Virus record (IMG/VR): IMGVR_UViG_3300022187_000257
Coordinates: 1-22,880 of that record
Length of the DNA: 22,880 bases
Direction: 5' to 3' (one strand)
From: a virus
Made by a program: the position numbers and the translations under genes. Under the pieces are notes generated by a model, which saw only the letters and a program-made list of their open reading frames with translations, did not search any database and had not been told where the DNA came from. Positions 7,007 through 14,314 of this stretch are shown one piece after another. The first letter of the stretch is position 1. Each line of letters starts with the position of its first letter.

Positions 7007-7702
7007 ATGAAAATAACAATAGTAACAGCAGTACATGGTAGAGATTACCTATGGGGTTACTTTAACCAATCCATAAGATACACTATTGATAAGTTTGAAT
7101 CTTTAGGATACGACGTTGATCGAGTTGCAGCAGTAACATCTGACAAAGAGCAAGAGTATTTTTACAACGCAGGATGGACTACTATTCAATGTTCTAATGA
7201 ATGGTTAGGTACTAAATGGAACAACGCAATAGAATACGCTTGGGAAGATGGATGCGATTATATTTTTATCATAGGGTCAGACGATATAGTTAGCGATGAA
7301 TTAATAGATCTATATCATCCATTGATTCAATTAGACGAGCCGATGTTTGGGATAGAGAAATTGTATTTTCTACAATTAGATAGAGATGTCATTAAAGAGT
7401 TTACAGGCTACACTCATAAGAAACAAATGGCTTTAGGTGCTGCTAAGATGATAAGCAAAAAAGCACTATCTAAGGTAGGTGGCAGACCTGCAAAGGACTT
7501 AATCAAAAGAGGATTAGACACTTCAATCTTGGTTAATTTAAGACAGCATGGTTATAATGATTACATTGTAGAAACAAATAAATTCTTAATTTTGGACATG
7601 AAAACAAAGGACAACTTAACACGCTGGGAGGACTTAAAAGGAATAGAGTACACAGCGAACTACGATAAACTAGAATCAATTTTTAACATTAAAATCAAGT
7701 AA
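7007..7702 (+). CDS. GT-A type glycosyltransferase
   Basis: 231 residues. The N-terminus ITIVTAVHGRDYL and the central FIIGSDDIVSDELI, with D92 and D93, are the nucleotide-sugar and metal-binding features of a GT-A fold; GLD at 169-171 and LDMK near 196-199 fit later acceptor-side motifs. It should transfer a sugar from a nucleotide donor to an unknown acceptor: host glycan, virion protein or modified DNA base. It lies inside the replication genes, between the exonuclease and the SSB-like gene, while a second GT-A gene lies at 11130. Retaining or inverting mechanism cannot be told by eye. Confidence 0.7.
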   Translation: MKITIVTAVHGRDYLWGYFNQSIRYTIDKFESLGYDVDRVAAVTSDKEQEYFYNAGWTTIQCSNEWLGTKWNNAIEYAWEDGCDYIFIIGSDDIVSDELIDLYHPLIQLDEPMFGIEKLYFLQLDRDVIKEFTGYTHKKQMALGAAKMISKKALSKVGGRPAKDLIKRGLDTSILVNLRQHGYNDYIVETNKFLILDMKTKDNLTRWEDLKGIEYTANYDKLESIFNIKIK

Positions 7703-7705
7703 ACT

Positions 7706-8059
7706 ATGAGTTACGAAATGGAAGGCACTTTAATTATGAGAGCCAATACAGTACAAGTATCAGACAAGTTCCAGAAGAGAGAATTTGCTATTGAAACAAG
7801 TGGAGAATATCCACAAAAGATTAAATTCCAATTAAAGCAAGATAAAGTTAGCTTAGTGGATGGTATTAACAAGGGAGACAAACTAAAGGTTTATTTTAAT
7901 GTAGATGGCTACAGCTGGGAAAAAAACAACGAAACTAACTACGGTGTAAACCTATCAGCATGGAAGATTGAAGTTGTAGAATCTACAAAAGAATCATTTG
8001 AAGATACCACTAATAAAGTTACAGAGGCAATAGATGCGGACAATGGTTTGCCATTTTAA
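7706..8059 (+). CDS. DUF3127 OB-fold protein, SSB-like
   Basis: 117 residues. The body (MEGTLIMRANTVQVSDKF, REFAIETSGEYPQKIKFQL, KGDKLKVYFNVDGYSW, NLSAWKIEVV) matches the DUF3127 family, a small OB-fold common in Bacteroidetes and their phages. The C-terminus is disordered and acidic and ends in DADNGLPF, like the acidic tip by which SSB proteins recruit helicases, nucleases and polymerases. The likely role is coating single-stranded DNA during phage replication, in line with its exonuclease and helicase neighbours. Confidence 0.75.
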   Translation: MSYEMEGTLIMRANTVQVSDKFQKREFAIETSGEYPQKIKFQLKQDKVSLVDGINKGDKLKVYFNVDGYSWEKNNETNYGVNLSAWKIEVVESTKESFEDTTNKVTEAIDADNGLPF

Positions 8060-8078
8060 TTAGTATATTCATAATGCT

Positions 8079-8151
8079 AGTGCAGTAGCAATTAAATTAT
8101 TTACAATCCGAGCCGAGTAGGACTGCACTCCGAAAGGCGTCGGATTTTTTT
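8079..8151 (+). terminator. Structured terminator with competing upstream arm
   Basis: The region after the SSB-like gene folds into a long interrupted hairpin: AATCCGA (8105-8111) with TCGGATT (8140-8146), GCC (8112-8114) with GGC (8136-8138), and GAGT (8115-8118) with ACTC (8127-8130), then a run of seven T (8145-8151). Upstream AGTGCAGT (8079-8086) is a perfect 8-base complement of ACTGCACT (8122-8129), which covers the loop and top stem. The two pairings cannot fully coexist, as in attenuators, or may form a pseudoknot. Confidence 0.65.
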
Positions 8152-8161
8152 ATTTTATACT

Positions 8162-8491
8162 ATGGAAGCAAAAGAACTAAGAATAGGTAATTGGGTATAT
8201 GATTCATATGACCACGTTAAAAGGCAATGGGGTGCTGATGATTTTGCGAACCCGTTGCAACATATAGAACCTATAGAACTCGCAGAAGAATGGCTAGAAA
8301 AGTTTGGGTTTAAGTTTTCAGGTAGTGGTTGGTGTAAAAAGGATGGCTTTTTATTTAATTGTAGATTAACGGAATTTGGATTAGATGTTATCGTTATAAT
8401 TAAAGGAACGCATAAAGGCATTAATAAATCATGCAAATACGTCCATCAACTTCAAAACCTTTACTTTGCATTAACAAAAGAAGAAATATGA
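8162..8491 (+). CDS. Conserved phage protein, 'ELRIGNWV' family
   Basis: 109 residues with the start ELRIGNWVYD, a central I-EPIELAEEWLEKFGF, and the end YVHQLQNLYFALTKEE. I recognise this as a protein seen repeatedly in Bacteroidetes phages and prophages beside replication genes, without a known function. It follows a terminator-like element and shares ATGA with the replication protein gene. Confidence 0.65.
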   Translation: MEAKELRIGNWVYDSYDHVKRQWGADDFANPLQHIEPIELAEEWLEKFGFKFSGSGWCKKDGFLFNCRLTEFGLDVIVIIKGTHKGINKSCKYVHQLQNLYFALTKEEI

Positions 8492-9186
8492 ATAACGGGT
8501 GGATTAAGATACACAGATCCTTATTAAATTGGGAGTGGTATGATGACAACAATACTAAAATATTATTTCTTCATCTACTTTTAAAAGCTAATCACAAGGA
8601 TAAAAAATTCAAGGGTAAGGTAATAAAAAGAGGTCAAGTTATGACAGGGTATTCTCTACTAGCTGAACAAACTCAACTAACAGTAAAAAAAGTTAGAGTA
8701 GCACTAAAACACTTAAAAAGGACAAACGAGGTGGCAATCGAAACAAGCTCAAAAGGTTCTATTATTCAAATAGTTAACTACGATAAATATCAAGTAGGGG
8801 CAAACGAAACGGCAAACAAAGGGCAAACAAAGGGCAAACAAAGGGCAACTAACAAGAATGATAAGAAAGAAAAGAATGAAAAGAATAAGAGAGTATTCCC
8901 ATCCCAAGATTATTTTATAAGATGGTTTAATGATCGAAAAGGGAAGCATACAGGTGTAGAAGGAAAAACTAAACTTCTAAACAAAGCAAGCGAAAACAAC
9001 TTTAAGAAGTTAAATGAATCTTATGAGCTACAAGATTTTGAGACAGCTATAAGCAACTTATTTAAAAATGAATGGGCAATAAATAACAATGGATTAAACC
9101 CAGCTCACTTTCTTAGAATTGATAACTTTACTCGATACCTAAACACAGAACAAAAAAAACTAAACATCTACGAGCAGCATAAATGA
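8488..9186 (+). CDS. Winged-helix replication initiation protein
   Basis: 232 residues from the ATG at 8488 (ATGA with the previous stop); an in-frame ATG at 8431 adds 19 residues that only restate the upstream gene out of frame. Residues 1-100 (GWIKIHRSLLNWEWYDD, then RGQVMTGYSLLAEQTQLTVKKVRVALKHL) are the winged-helix DNA-binding domain of phage replication proteins of the lambda O/DnaD-like type. Residues 103-135 are a basic polar linker; residues 136-232 resemble the helical C-terminal part that contacts helicase or loader. Iteron-like repeats lie in the linker codons, as in lambda O. The next gene, a RecA/DnaB-like ATPase, overlaps by ATGA. Confidence 0.75.
   Translation: MNNGWIKIHRSLLNWEWYDDNNTKILFLHLLLKANHKDKKFKGKVIKRGQVMTGYSLLAEQTQLTVKKVRVALKHLKRTNEVAIETSSKGSIIQIVNYDKYQVGANETANKGQTKGKQRATNKNDKKEKNEKNKRVFPSQDYFIRWFNDRKGKHTGVEGKTKLLNKASENNFKKLNESYELQDFETAISNLFKNEWAINNNGLNPAHFLRIDNFTRYLNTEQKKLNIYEQHK
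8798..8853 (+). repeat. 11-bp iteron-like repeats, candidate replication origin
   Basis: Five copies of an 11-base unit: GGGCAAACGAA (8798), CGGCAAACAAA (8810), GGGCAAACAAA (8821), GGGCAAACAAA (8832) and GGGCAACTAAC (8843); all adjacent except for one extra base after the first. Eleven is not a multiple of three, so the repeat cannot come from a repeated peptide; it is close to one DNA helical turn. Position within the linker of the initiator gene matches the lambda O/ori layout. Confidence 0.6.
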
Positions 9187-10061
9187 TACTTCAACAAAAT
9201 TTTGCGGATCAGTACTTAGAAGATTATCGAAATAACAAGATAAACAAAGGTCAAGGAATAGGACTAATTGACTTTGATGAACATTTAAGATTTAAAAAAT
9301 CTCAACTAAATTGTATTAACGGATTAGATAACGTAGGTAAAACTGCTTGGATGTTATGGTACTTTCTAGCATTAGCTGTTAGACATGGGTTGAGATTCGA
9401 TGTATATTCAGGAGAAAATAAACCTGAGGCTTTAGTAAGATTTTTAATTGAATGTTTAAACGAAAAGAAGCTATCTAATTTAGAGCCTAAGACAATCTAT
9501 AACAGTAAGGCATTTATACTAGAACACTTCAACTTTATAGATCATAAGGGATTTTATACCTTAGATGAATTATTAAGTATGTTTAAAAAGACAAATAGCG
9601 ATGCTTGTCTAATAGATCCATATACTGGATTAAATAGGGAATTTACTCATGCTGCTAATTATGAGTTTCTAAACACTTGCAGAAACTTTGTAAACAACGA
9701 GGGAAGAACTTTATATTTTAATACCCATCCAAATACAGAAGCAGCAAGAGCGACTTATTCAGATAATTACGGAGAAACTTTAATGGGCTATCATAAGCCT
9801 CCATCAAGATCACAGTCTGAAGGTGGGCAGCCATTTGCGAATAGGGTAGATGATTTTATAACTATCCATCGTTTAGTTGGACATCCTGAATATAACTATC
9901 AAACTCATATTTACATAAGGAAAGTAAAAGATACAGAGACAGGAGGTAAAGTAAGCCCGATAGATACACCACAAGTCTTTGAATGGAATCATGGATGTGG
10001 CTTTACAATGAACGGACAAAATCCTTTAAATAATTCAACAAAAGAAGAAACACCTTTTTAA
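9183..10061 (+). CDS. RecA/DnaB-like replicative ATPase (helicase)
   Basis: 292 residues. Walker A is GLDNVGKT at 47-54; Walker B is ACLID at 141-145; NTHPNTEAAR at 180-189 holds the histidine sensor seen in DnaB/RepA-type helicases; a late HIYIRKVKD segment fits the hexamer-interface arginine/lysine finger. The protein corresponds to the C-terminal RecA domain of DnaB with no N-terminal primase-binding domain. It probably unwinds DNA after loading by the initiator encoded just upstream. The last residues, KEETPF, are acidic followed by PF, like an SSB tip. The GTG-free start is ATG at 9183 overlapping the previous stop. Confidence 0.75.
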   Translation: MILQQNFADQYLEDYRNNKINKGQGIGLIDFDEHLRFKKSQLNCINGLDNVGKTAWMLWYFLALAVRHGLRFDVYSGENKPEALVRFLIECLNEKKLSNLEPKTIYNSKAFILEHFNFIDHKGFYTLDELLSMFKKTNSDACLIDPYTGLNREFTHAANYEFLNTCRNFVNNEGRTLYFNTHPNTEAARATYSDNYGETLMGYHKPPSRSQSEGGQPFANRVDDFITIHRLVGHPEYNYQTHIYIRKVKDTETGGKVSPIDTPQVFEWNHGCGFTMNGQNPLNNSTKEETPF

Positions 10062-10483
10062 TGATACTAGATTACGACAAATTAAGATATTTACTTAAAG
10101 ATACTCCATTACAAGGACTAAGTGATGAACAACTTTACAATGTAGCAATAGGAGAATACCCTATAATGTTTGGCTCAAAGCAATTTGATAGGATATGGTG
10201 GACGGTAATAGGTTCTGATAAATATCAAACGGAACTATTAAGAGTTCAAGAAGCGAAAGATTATTTAAGTAGCTTTAGAACAAAGTCAATTAAGAGCAAG
10301 AATACGGAAGTTGTAGATCAATTAGATATAATAGAAAGCACGATTAACAGAATGTTAGAAATACTGGCTACTAATGAAATATTATCAACTATGCAATTAA
10401 ACCAAGAAAAGGAACTTGTAAGTTATGAAATAAAGCTAAGAGAACTTAGGGAGCAGAATAAAAGATTAAAAGATGGATTATAA
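10061..10483 (+). CDS. Hypothetical coiled-coil protein
   Basis: 140 residues starting on the last base of the helicase stop (TAATG). N-terminal half has SDEQLYNVAIGEYPIMFGSKQFDRIWW; residues about 85-138 form a long charged helix with coiled-coil character. Its coupling to the helicase gene suggests a helicase partner, for example a loader or adaptor, but no motif proves it. Confidence 0.5.
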   Translation: MILDYDKLRYLLKDTPLQGLSDEQLYNVAIGEYPIMFGSKQFDRIWWTVIGSDKYQTELLRVQEAKDYLSSFRTKSIKSKNTEVVDQLDIIESTINRMLEILATNEILSTMQLNQEKELVSYEIKLRELREQNKRLKDGL

Positions 10484-10504
10484 ATAATTGATTAAATTTA
10501 AACT

Positions 10505-10960
10505 ATGAAACTAGATACTAACTACAAAGCATCAAACACCGCTTTAGTTGATCCAACTTCAGTAATAGGCGATGGAACAACTATCGGTCATTATGCTATC
10601 ATTGGGAAAAACGTAATAATAGGAGAAAACTGTAAGATAGGTAACTATTGCGAAATAAGAGACGGTGTTATAATTGGAGACAATACAACTTTAGGAAGTA
10701 GATGCACTATTTCAGCTCATGCAAGAATCGGTAAGAATTGCGTAATTAAATATGGATTCGTTCTAACAGATACACCTGACTTAAATAGTCCTTCTAAGGT
10801 AGTTGGCTCTGTATCTAATAACGTAAAAATAGGAGCTAATGTAACCTTAATGCCATCCTTTGTAATAGAAGATGGTGCAATAATAGGATCATGCAGTCAA
10901 GTGCGTTGTGATATTCCTGCTGGTCAAGTATGGTATGGAAACCCAGCTAAGAAGAAATGA
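10505..10960 (+). CDS. Left-handed beta-helix (hexapeptide) acyltransferase
   Basis: 151 residues made almost entirely of hexapeptide turns ([IV]-G-x-x-x-x), e.g. VIGDGTTIGHYAIIGKNVII, ending in the usual GNPAKKK cap. This is the LpxA/sugar O- or N-acetyltransferase fold, active as a trimer with acyl-CoA or acyl-ACP. Substrate unknown; a nucleotide sugar or a glycan acceptor is likely given the two GT-A genes nearby. It is coupled by overlap to the basic mini-gene at 10957. Confidence 0.75.
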   Translation: MKLDTNYKASNTALVDPTSVIGDGTTIGHYAIIGKNVIIGENCKIGNYCEIRDGVIIGDNTTLGSRCTISAHARIGKNCVIKYGFVLTDTPDLNSPSKVVGSVSNNVKIGANVTLMPSFVIEDGAIIGSCSQVRCDIPAGQVWYGNPAKKK

Positions 10961-11133
10961 GAAGATTAAAGAGACAAAGAAAGCAAAGAAACTCTAAGCT
11001 CATGAGAAAAGAGATAGAGAAGAAAGGAATAGAAGTAGTAGTATCTAATATCATTAAAGACTTTGAACTAGAAGAGACTGAAGAAAACATAGAGCATATT
11101 ACGAACTACGTTAAACGAATAGCTTACAAATGA
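10957..11133 (+). CDS. 58-residue basic protein
   Basis: ATG at 10957 (ATGA with the acyltransferase stop) opens 58 codons to TGA at 11131-11133, which overlaps the ATG of the next glycosyltransferase. The first 24 residues are strongly basic (MRRLKRQRKQRNSKLMRK), the rest is helical and acidic. Perfect coupling at both ends makes it a real gene despite its length. Function unknown; the basic end could bind nucleic acid or membrane. Confidence 0.6.
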   Translation: MRRLKRQRKQRNSKLMRKEIEKKGIEVVVSNIIKDFELEETEENIEHITNYVKRIAYK

Positions 11134-11858
11134 AAGTAGTTATTGCACCAATGATATGGAAACGTCCACAGGTCTTTGAAGTATTCGCAGAGGGCATTAA
11201 GATACTTAAAGGAAGGTTTGACAATGTAGAGTTTATTATTCATTGTGTAGGATCTGAAGGAGAGGAAAGTAAACAACGTGCAAAGGCTCATGGATTTAAC
11301 TACACCGAAGCACCTAACTATCCACTAAGCGAAAAGGCACAAATAAGACTAGAGGAAGTACGCAAGTATAAACCAGACTATTGGTTGAGCTTGTCGGATG
11401 ATGATTTCATTACGCCTTCATACTTTGCTTACATTCTTAATTTAATGTTTGAGGGCTACGAATACATTGCACCTTATGATATTTACTACTATCGAAATGG
11501 ATCAATATATTATTCATACGGTTATCCACAACATCATAGAAGAAATGGTGAACCTTTAGCAATAGGTAGATGTGTTTCATTTGAGCTTATGGATAGAATA
11601 GATTGGAATTTATGGGGAGAAAATACAATAGATAGAGGGTTAGATAGGGACGCTTATACTATCCTTAATGATAAAGCTAAGAGTAAACACTTCTTTAATT
11701 GCAGAGATATTGGAGGCATGGTAGTAGATGTTAAAAGTAATGTAAACAAATCCGCATGGACTTCTAGGCATGAACGGCATAAGGTAACAGATCATGCAGA
11801 CTTATTATTTGATTATAGATTAACGAAAAAACTAAACAATGTACCACACGCAAGGTAA
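11130..11858 (+). CDS. Second GT-A-like glycosyltransferase
   Basis: 242 residues. The start KVVIAPMIWKRPQVFEVF and the WLSLSDDDFITPSYF segment, with D90-D92, fit a GT-A nucleotide-sugar-binding domain with a DxD-type metal site. A later ENTIDRGLDRDAY is in the place of the acceptor/catalytic motif. It is flanked and overlapped by genes for two hexapeptide acyltransferases, so the product is probably an acylated sugar unit. Acceptor unknown. Confidence 0.65.
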   Translation: MKVVIAPMIWKRPQVFEVFAEGIKILKGRFDNVEFIIHCVGSEGEESKQRAKAHGFNYTEAPNYPLSEKAQIRLEEVRKYKPDYWLSLSDDDFITPSYFAYILNLMFEGYEYIAPYDIYYYRNGSIYYSYGYPQHHRRNGEPLAIGRCVSFELMDRIDWNLWGENTIDRGLDRDAYTILNDKAKSKHFFNCRDIGGMVVDVKSNVNKSAWTSRHERHKVTDHADLLFDYRLTKKLNNVPHAR

Positions 11859-12342
11859 ATACGCAGGCAACTATATCCATCCTACTGCATGGATAGGAGA
11901 TAATGTAGAAATGGGAAAAGGTAACTATATTGAAGCAGGTGCTGTTATCGGTGCTGCTGGTCATCTACGAACTCATAGAGTATCTGAAATGGAGGGGACC
12001 ATCCTAATAGGAGATAACAATAGAATAGGCGCAAACTCTGTTATTCATTATGGGGTTGAAGGTGTAACGGTCATAGGTAATAATAATATGATTATGGCAT
12101 TTGTAAATATAGGGCATGATGTTGTAGTAAGATCTAATATAGAAATATGCCCACATACTATTATCTGCGGTCATTCGATTATAGAAGAAGGTGTAAAGAT
12201 CAAATCTAATTGTATTGTAAGTCCAAAAAGGACATTATCAGAGGGGTGTTTTATCTATTCCGCAAGTAATGTAACGCAAAGTACGGAAAAGGGATGCAGC
12301 TATAAGGGCAGCCCAGCAAAAAAGATTGAGAAAAATTTTTAG
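11839..12342 (+). CDS. LpxA-like hexapeptide acyltransferase
   Basis: 167 residues, start inside the end of the glycosyltransferase gene (20-base overlap). Hexapeptide turns run from HPTAWIGDNVEMGKGNYIEA to the end, with inserted loops (AAGHLRTHRVSEMEGT and NIGHDVVVRSN) that recall LpxA-type UDP-GlcNAc acyltransferases, and a GSPAKKI cap. H residues in the inserted loops are candidates for the catalytic base. The second acyltransferase of the set, divergent from that at 10505. Confidence 0.75.
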   Translation: MYHTQGKYAGNYIHPTAWIGDNVEMGKGNYIEAGAVIGAAGHLRTHRVSEMEGTILIGDNNRIGANSVIHYGVEGVTVIGNNNMIMAFVNIGHDVVVRSNIEICPHTIICGHSIIEEGVKIKSNCIVSPKRTLSEGCFIYSASNVTQSTEKGCSYKGSPAKKIEKNF

Positions 12343-12367
12343 AATAAAAAAATAGTGTTTAGCTTAG
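12336..12367 (+). promoter_or_regulatory. Promoter-like site, TAnCTTAG variant
   Basis: TAGCTTAG at 12360-12367 lies 10 bases before the ATG of the next gene, with only a TTTTT run (12336-12340) at the -33 distance. It belongs to the same variant box seen at 4584 and 15952. The very short distance to the ATG would give an almost leaderless transcript, so confidence is low. Confidence 0.3.
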
Positions 12368-12377
12368 TCAAAAAAAA

Positions 12378-12572
12378 ATGGAAACAGTAAATAAAAGAGA
12401 CTGCAAATATTGGGTACAAGATGTAAATAAAATACCTATGAAAGTATTTGAGGCTAGGTATAATGAGTTGACCTTTGGACTACCGTTTGAGGCTTGTGAT
12501 GAATACGATCGAGAAGTATTCAATACAGCCCTTAATCAGTTGAGAAGGGAAAGACAAGCACAGCTGAACTAA
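12378..12572 (+). CDS. Small hypothetical protein
   Basis: 64 residues, helical, with a C-terminal TALNQLRRERQAQLN helix rich in arginine and glutamine. No family recognised. Starts a new block after a 35-base gap and a possible promoter; precedes a small HTH gene. Confidence 0.5.
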   Translation: METVNKRDCKYWVQDVNKIPMKVFEARYNELTFGLPFEACDEYDREVFNTALNQLRRERQAQLN

Positions 12573-12586
12573 AACCAATCAAGGTA

Positions 12587-12793
12587 ATGAGCAACAAATA
12601 CACACAAGCGCAAAAGAAAGAGATCTATCAAGAGTTCATGAGAACAGGAAAGTCTTATAACGAACTGGCAAAAAAACACATGGTATCAAACTATGTAGTT
12701 AAAAGAGCTATTGAAGATAGACTAAAAGCAAGGATGAAAAAGCCCGAAGAAGAGTATAGTGCATTTAAACAAATGAAATCCTTATCTTTGTAG
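12587..12793 (+). CDS. Small helix-turn-helix protein
   Basis: 68 residues. Residues about 5-45 (YTQAQKKEIYQEFMRTGKSY, then NELAKKHMVSNYVVKRAIED) form a homeodomain-like HTH similar to the N-terminus of transposase or small regulatory proteins. It lacks any catalytic domain. It lies before the ParB-like/Mom-like block and could regulate it or act as a terminase-region DNA-binding accessory. Confidence 0.55.
   Translation: MSNKYTQAQKKEIYQEFMRTGKSYNELAKKHMVSNYVVKRAIEDRLKARMKKPEEEYSAFKQMKSLSL
12783..12790 (+). promoter_or_regulatory. Weak -7 box before ParB-like gene
   Basis: TATCTTTG fits TAnnTTTG and lies at the end of the HTH gene, about 45 bases before the ParB-like start. No good TTG is found at the -33 distance (only TTT at 12764-12766, 16 bases away). 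Confidence 0.3.
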
Positions 12794-12835
12794 CATGCAA
12801 GACGGAGAAACGTACACATTTATTTATTGGGGATA

Positions 12836-13444
12836 ATGGCTAGTAAAATCAAAACAGAATGGATTAAAATAGGCAAAGTAAAAAACAACCCTAATAATCC
12901 GAGATTAATAAAAGATGACAAGTTTAAGAAGCTAGTCAATTCAATTAAAGAGTTTCCAAAAATGCTAGAGATACGTCCTATCGTAGTTAATGACGATATG
13001 ATAGTGCTAGGTGGCAACATGAGATTAAGAGCTTGCAAAGAAGCAGGATTAAAAGAAGTGCCTATAATTAAAGTAAGCGACCTTACTGAAGATGAGCAAA
13101 GGCAGTTTATAATCAAAGACAATGTAAGCGGTGGAGAATGGGATTGGGGAATGATTGCTAATGAATGGGATTCTGAACAATTGGAAGATTGGGGATTGGA
13201 TTTAATAGGATTTGATGATGTTGAAGATTTAGGGGAGGATTTTAGCCTTCCCGATGGGGACAAAGAACCTTTTCAGCAAATGACTTTTACTTTAGCAGAT
13301 GAACAAGCCGAAGTGATAAAAAACGCTTTGGATGAAATGAAAAAAACGGACGAATATAAGTATGCTGAAACGATGGGCAACATAAATAGCAACGGAAATG
13401 CACTTTATTTAATTGTAGCAGCATGGGCAGGGCAAAGGATATAA
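12836..13444 (+). CDS. ParB-like (ParB/Srx fold) protein
   Basis: 202 residues from the ATG at 12836; a TTG at 12827 adds three residues but is less likely. The N-terminal domain shows NPNNPRLIKDDKFKKLVNSI (18-37) and VLGGNMRLRACKEAG (57-71), the ParB N-domain boxes, followed by DEQRQFIIKDNVSGGEWDW, which is typical of the phage ParB-like domain often fused or adjacent to DNA methyltransferases. The C-terminal part is acidic and unassigned. The Mom-like gene begins inside its end (22-base overlap), so the pair is probably one functional unit in DNA modification, rather than in partitioning. Confidence 0.75.
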   Translation: MASKIKTEWIKIGKVKNNPNNPRLIKDDKFKKLVNSIKEFPKMLEIRPIVVNDDMIVLGGNMRLRACKEAGLKEVPIIKVSDLTEDEQRQFIIKDNVSGGEWDWGMIANEWDSEQLEDWGLDLIGFDDVEDLGEDFSLPDGDKEPFQQMTFTLADEQAEVIKNALDEMKKTDEYKYAETMGNINSNGNALYLIVAAWAGQRI

Positions 13445-14094
13445 TAATTAAGGTAATACCAGCAAAGATTGCTAATGAGTTTGTAAAGAAGCATCATTAT
13501 AGTGGTAAGGTTGTTCCAAATAGCACTTTACATTTTGGTTGTTTTTTAGATGGTAAATTGCACGGTGTTATGCAATATGGACCAAGTATAAATAAAAAAG
13601 GGACTATTAATTTAGTAGAGGGTACTAAATGGAATGAATTTATAGAACTTAACAGAATGGCATTTGATGACTATTTACCTAAATATTCAGAAAGTAGATG
13701 TATAGCAATTAGTATTAAACTAATAAAGAAAAATGCACCACAAATAAAATGGATAATATCATTTGCAGATGGCACGCAATGTGGAGATGGTACAATTTAT
13801 AGAGCGAGTGGTTTTAAACTAGTTGGCATTGTTGATAACACAGCATTAAGGATAAATCCTAAAACAGGAGATGCTATGCATGTTATACAAGCCCATCATT
13901 TAAAAATAAGTAGTGAGTTTAGAAAATGGAAACCATTTGAGGGTAAACAATTAAAATATATTTATTTAATAGATAAGAATTACAAGATAAACGCAAAAGT
14001 TTTACCATTTAGCAAAATAGATGAAATGGGAGCAGGGATGTATAAAGGAAAAAAGGTTACATTAGCAGAACGAAAAACCAAAAAAGATGTTTGA
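13423..14094 (+). CDS. Mom-like DNA adenine modification enzyme
   Basis: 223 residues. VKKHHYSGKV (21-30), LHFGCFLDGKLHGVMQYGPS (36-55), ELNRMAF (75-81) and the strongly marked ADGTQCGDGTIYRASGF (115-131) match the phage Mom-like group, which has a GNAT-related fold. Phage Mu Mom converts adenine in DNA to a carbamoylmethyl form that blocks many restriction enzymes. Here it would act before packaging, consistent with its place just upstream of the terminase genes. The substrate chemistry for this distant homologue is inferred, not shown. No Com-like zinc-finger activator is visible. Confidence 0.75.
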   Translation: MGRAKDIIIKVIPAKIANEFVKKHHYSGKVVPNSTLHFGCFLDGKLHGVMQYGPSINKKGTINLVEGTKWNEFIELNRMAFDDYLPKYSESRCIAISIKLIKKNAPQIKWIISFADGTQCGDGTIYRASGFKLVGIVDNTALRINPKTGDAMHVIQAHHLKISSEFRKWKPFEGKQLKYIYLIDKNYKINAKVLPFSKIDEMGAGMYKGKKVTLAERKTKKDV

Positions 14095-14314
14095 AAATAT
14101 AGGTTACGCAAAAGAATATTATTTAAAAGGTAAATACATAGCTTCTAAAAAAATATCAAAAAAAGACAGAAAAGAAACAGGATACTTTGGGAGAAAATTA
14201 GAAACCCCAAAAGAATCTTTTAAGATTGGTAAAAAGCAAATCAAGGAAGGTTTACAATATACAACAATATTAGTACCTTTATCAGGTAAAATAATACAAG
14301 CGGCAGAAGCATAA
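14087..14314 (+). CDS. Small basic hypothetical protein
   Basis: 75 residues, lysine-rich, overlapping the Mom-like gene by 8 bases. No fold recognised. Its last codons and stop double as the 5' strand and D-like arm of the tRNA-like element at 14300-14370, so translation to the stop codon would open that structure. Confidence 0.5.
   Translation: MFENIGYAKEYYLKGKYIASKKISKKDRKETGYFGRKLETPKESFKIGKKQIKEGLQYTTILVPLSGKIIQAAEA

Noticed and set aside
12795-12836. 13-codon ORF ending in TAATG with the ParB-like start
   Set aside because: Too short to judge; no sign of structure or conservation visible, and the weak promoter at 12783 would start at or after its ATG.
12820-13263. 147-residue minus-strand ORF opposite the ParB-like gene
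   Set aside because: Serine/leucine-rich shadow of a gene with clear ParB boxes on the plus strand.
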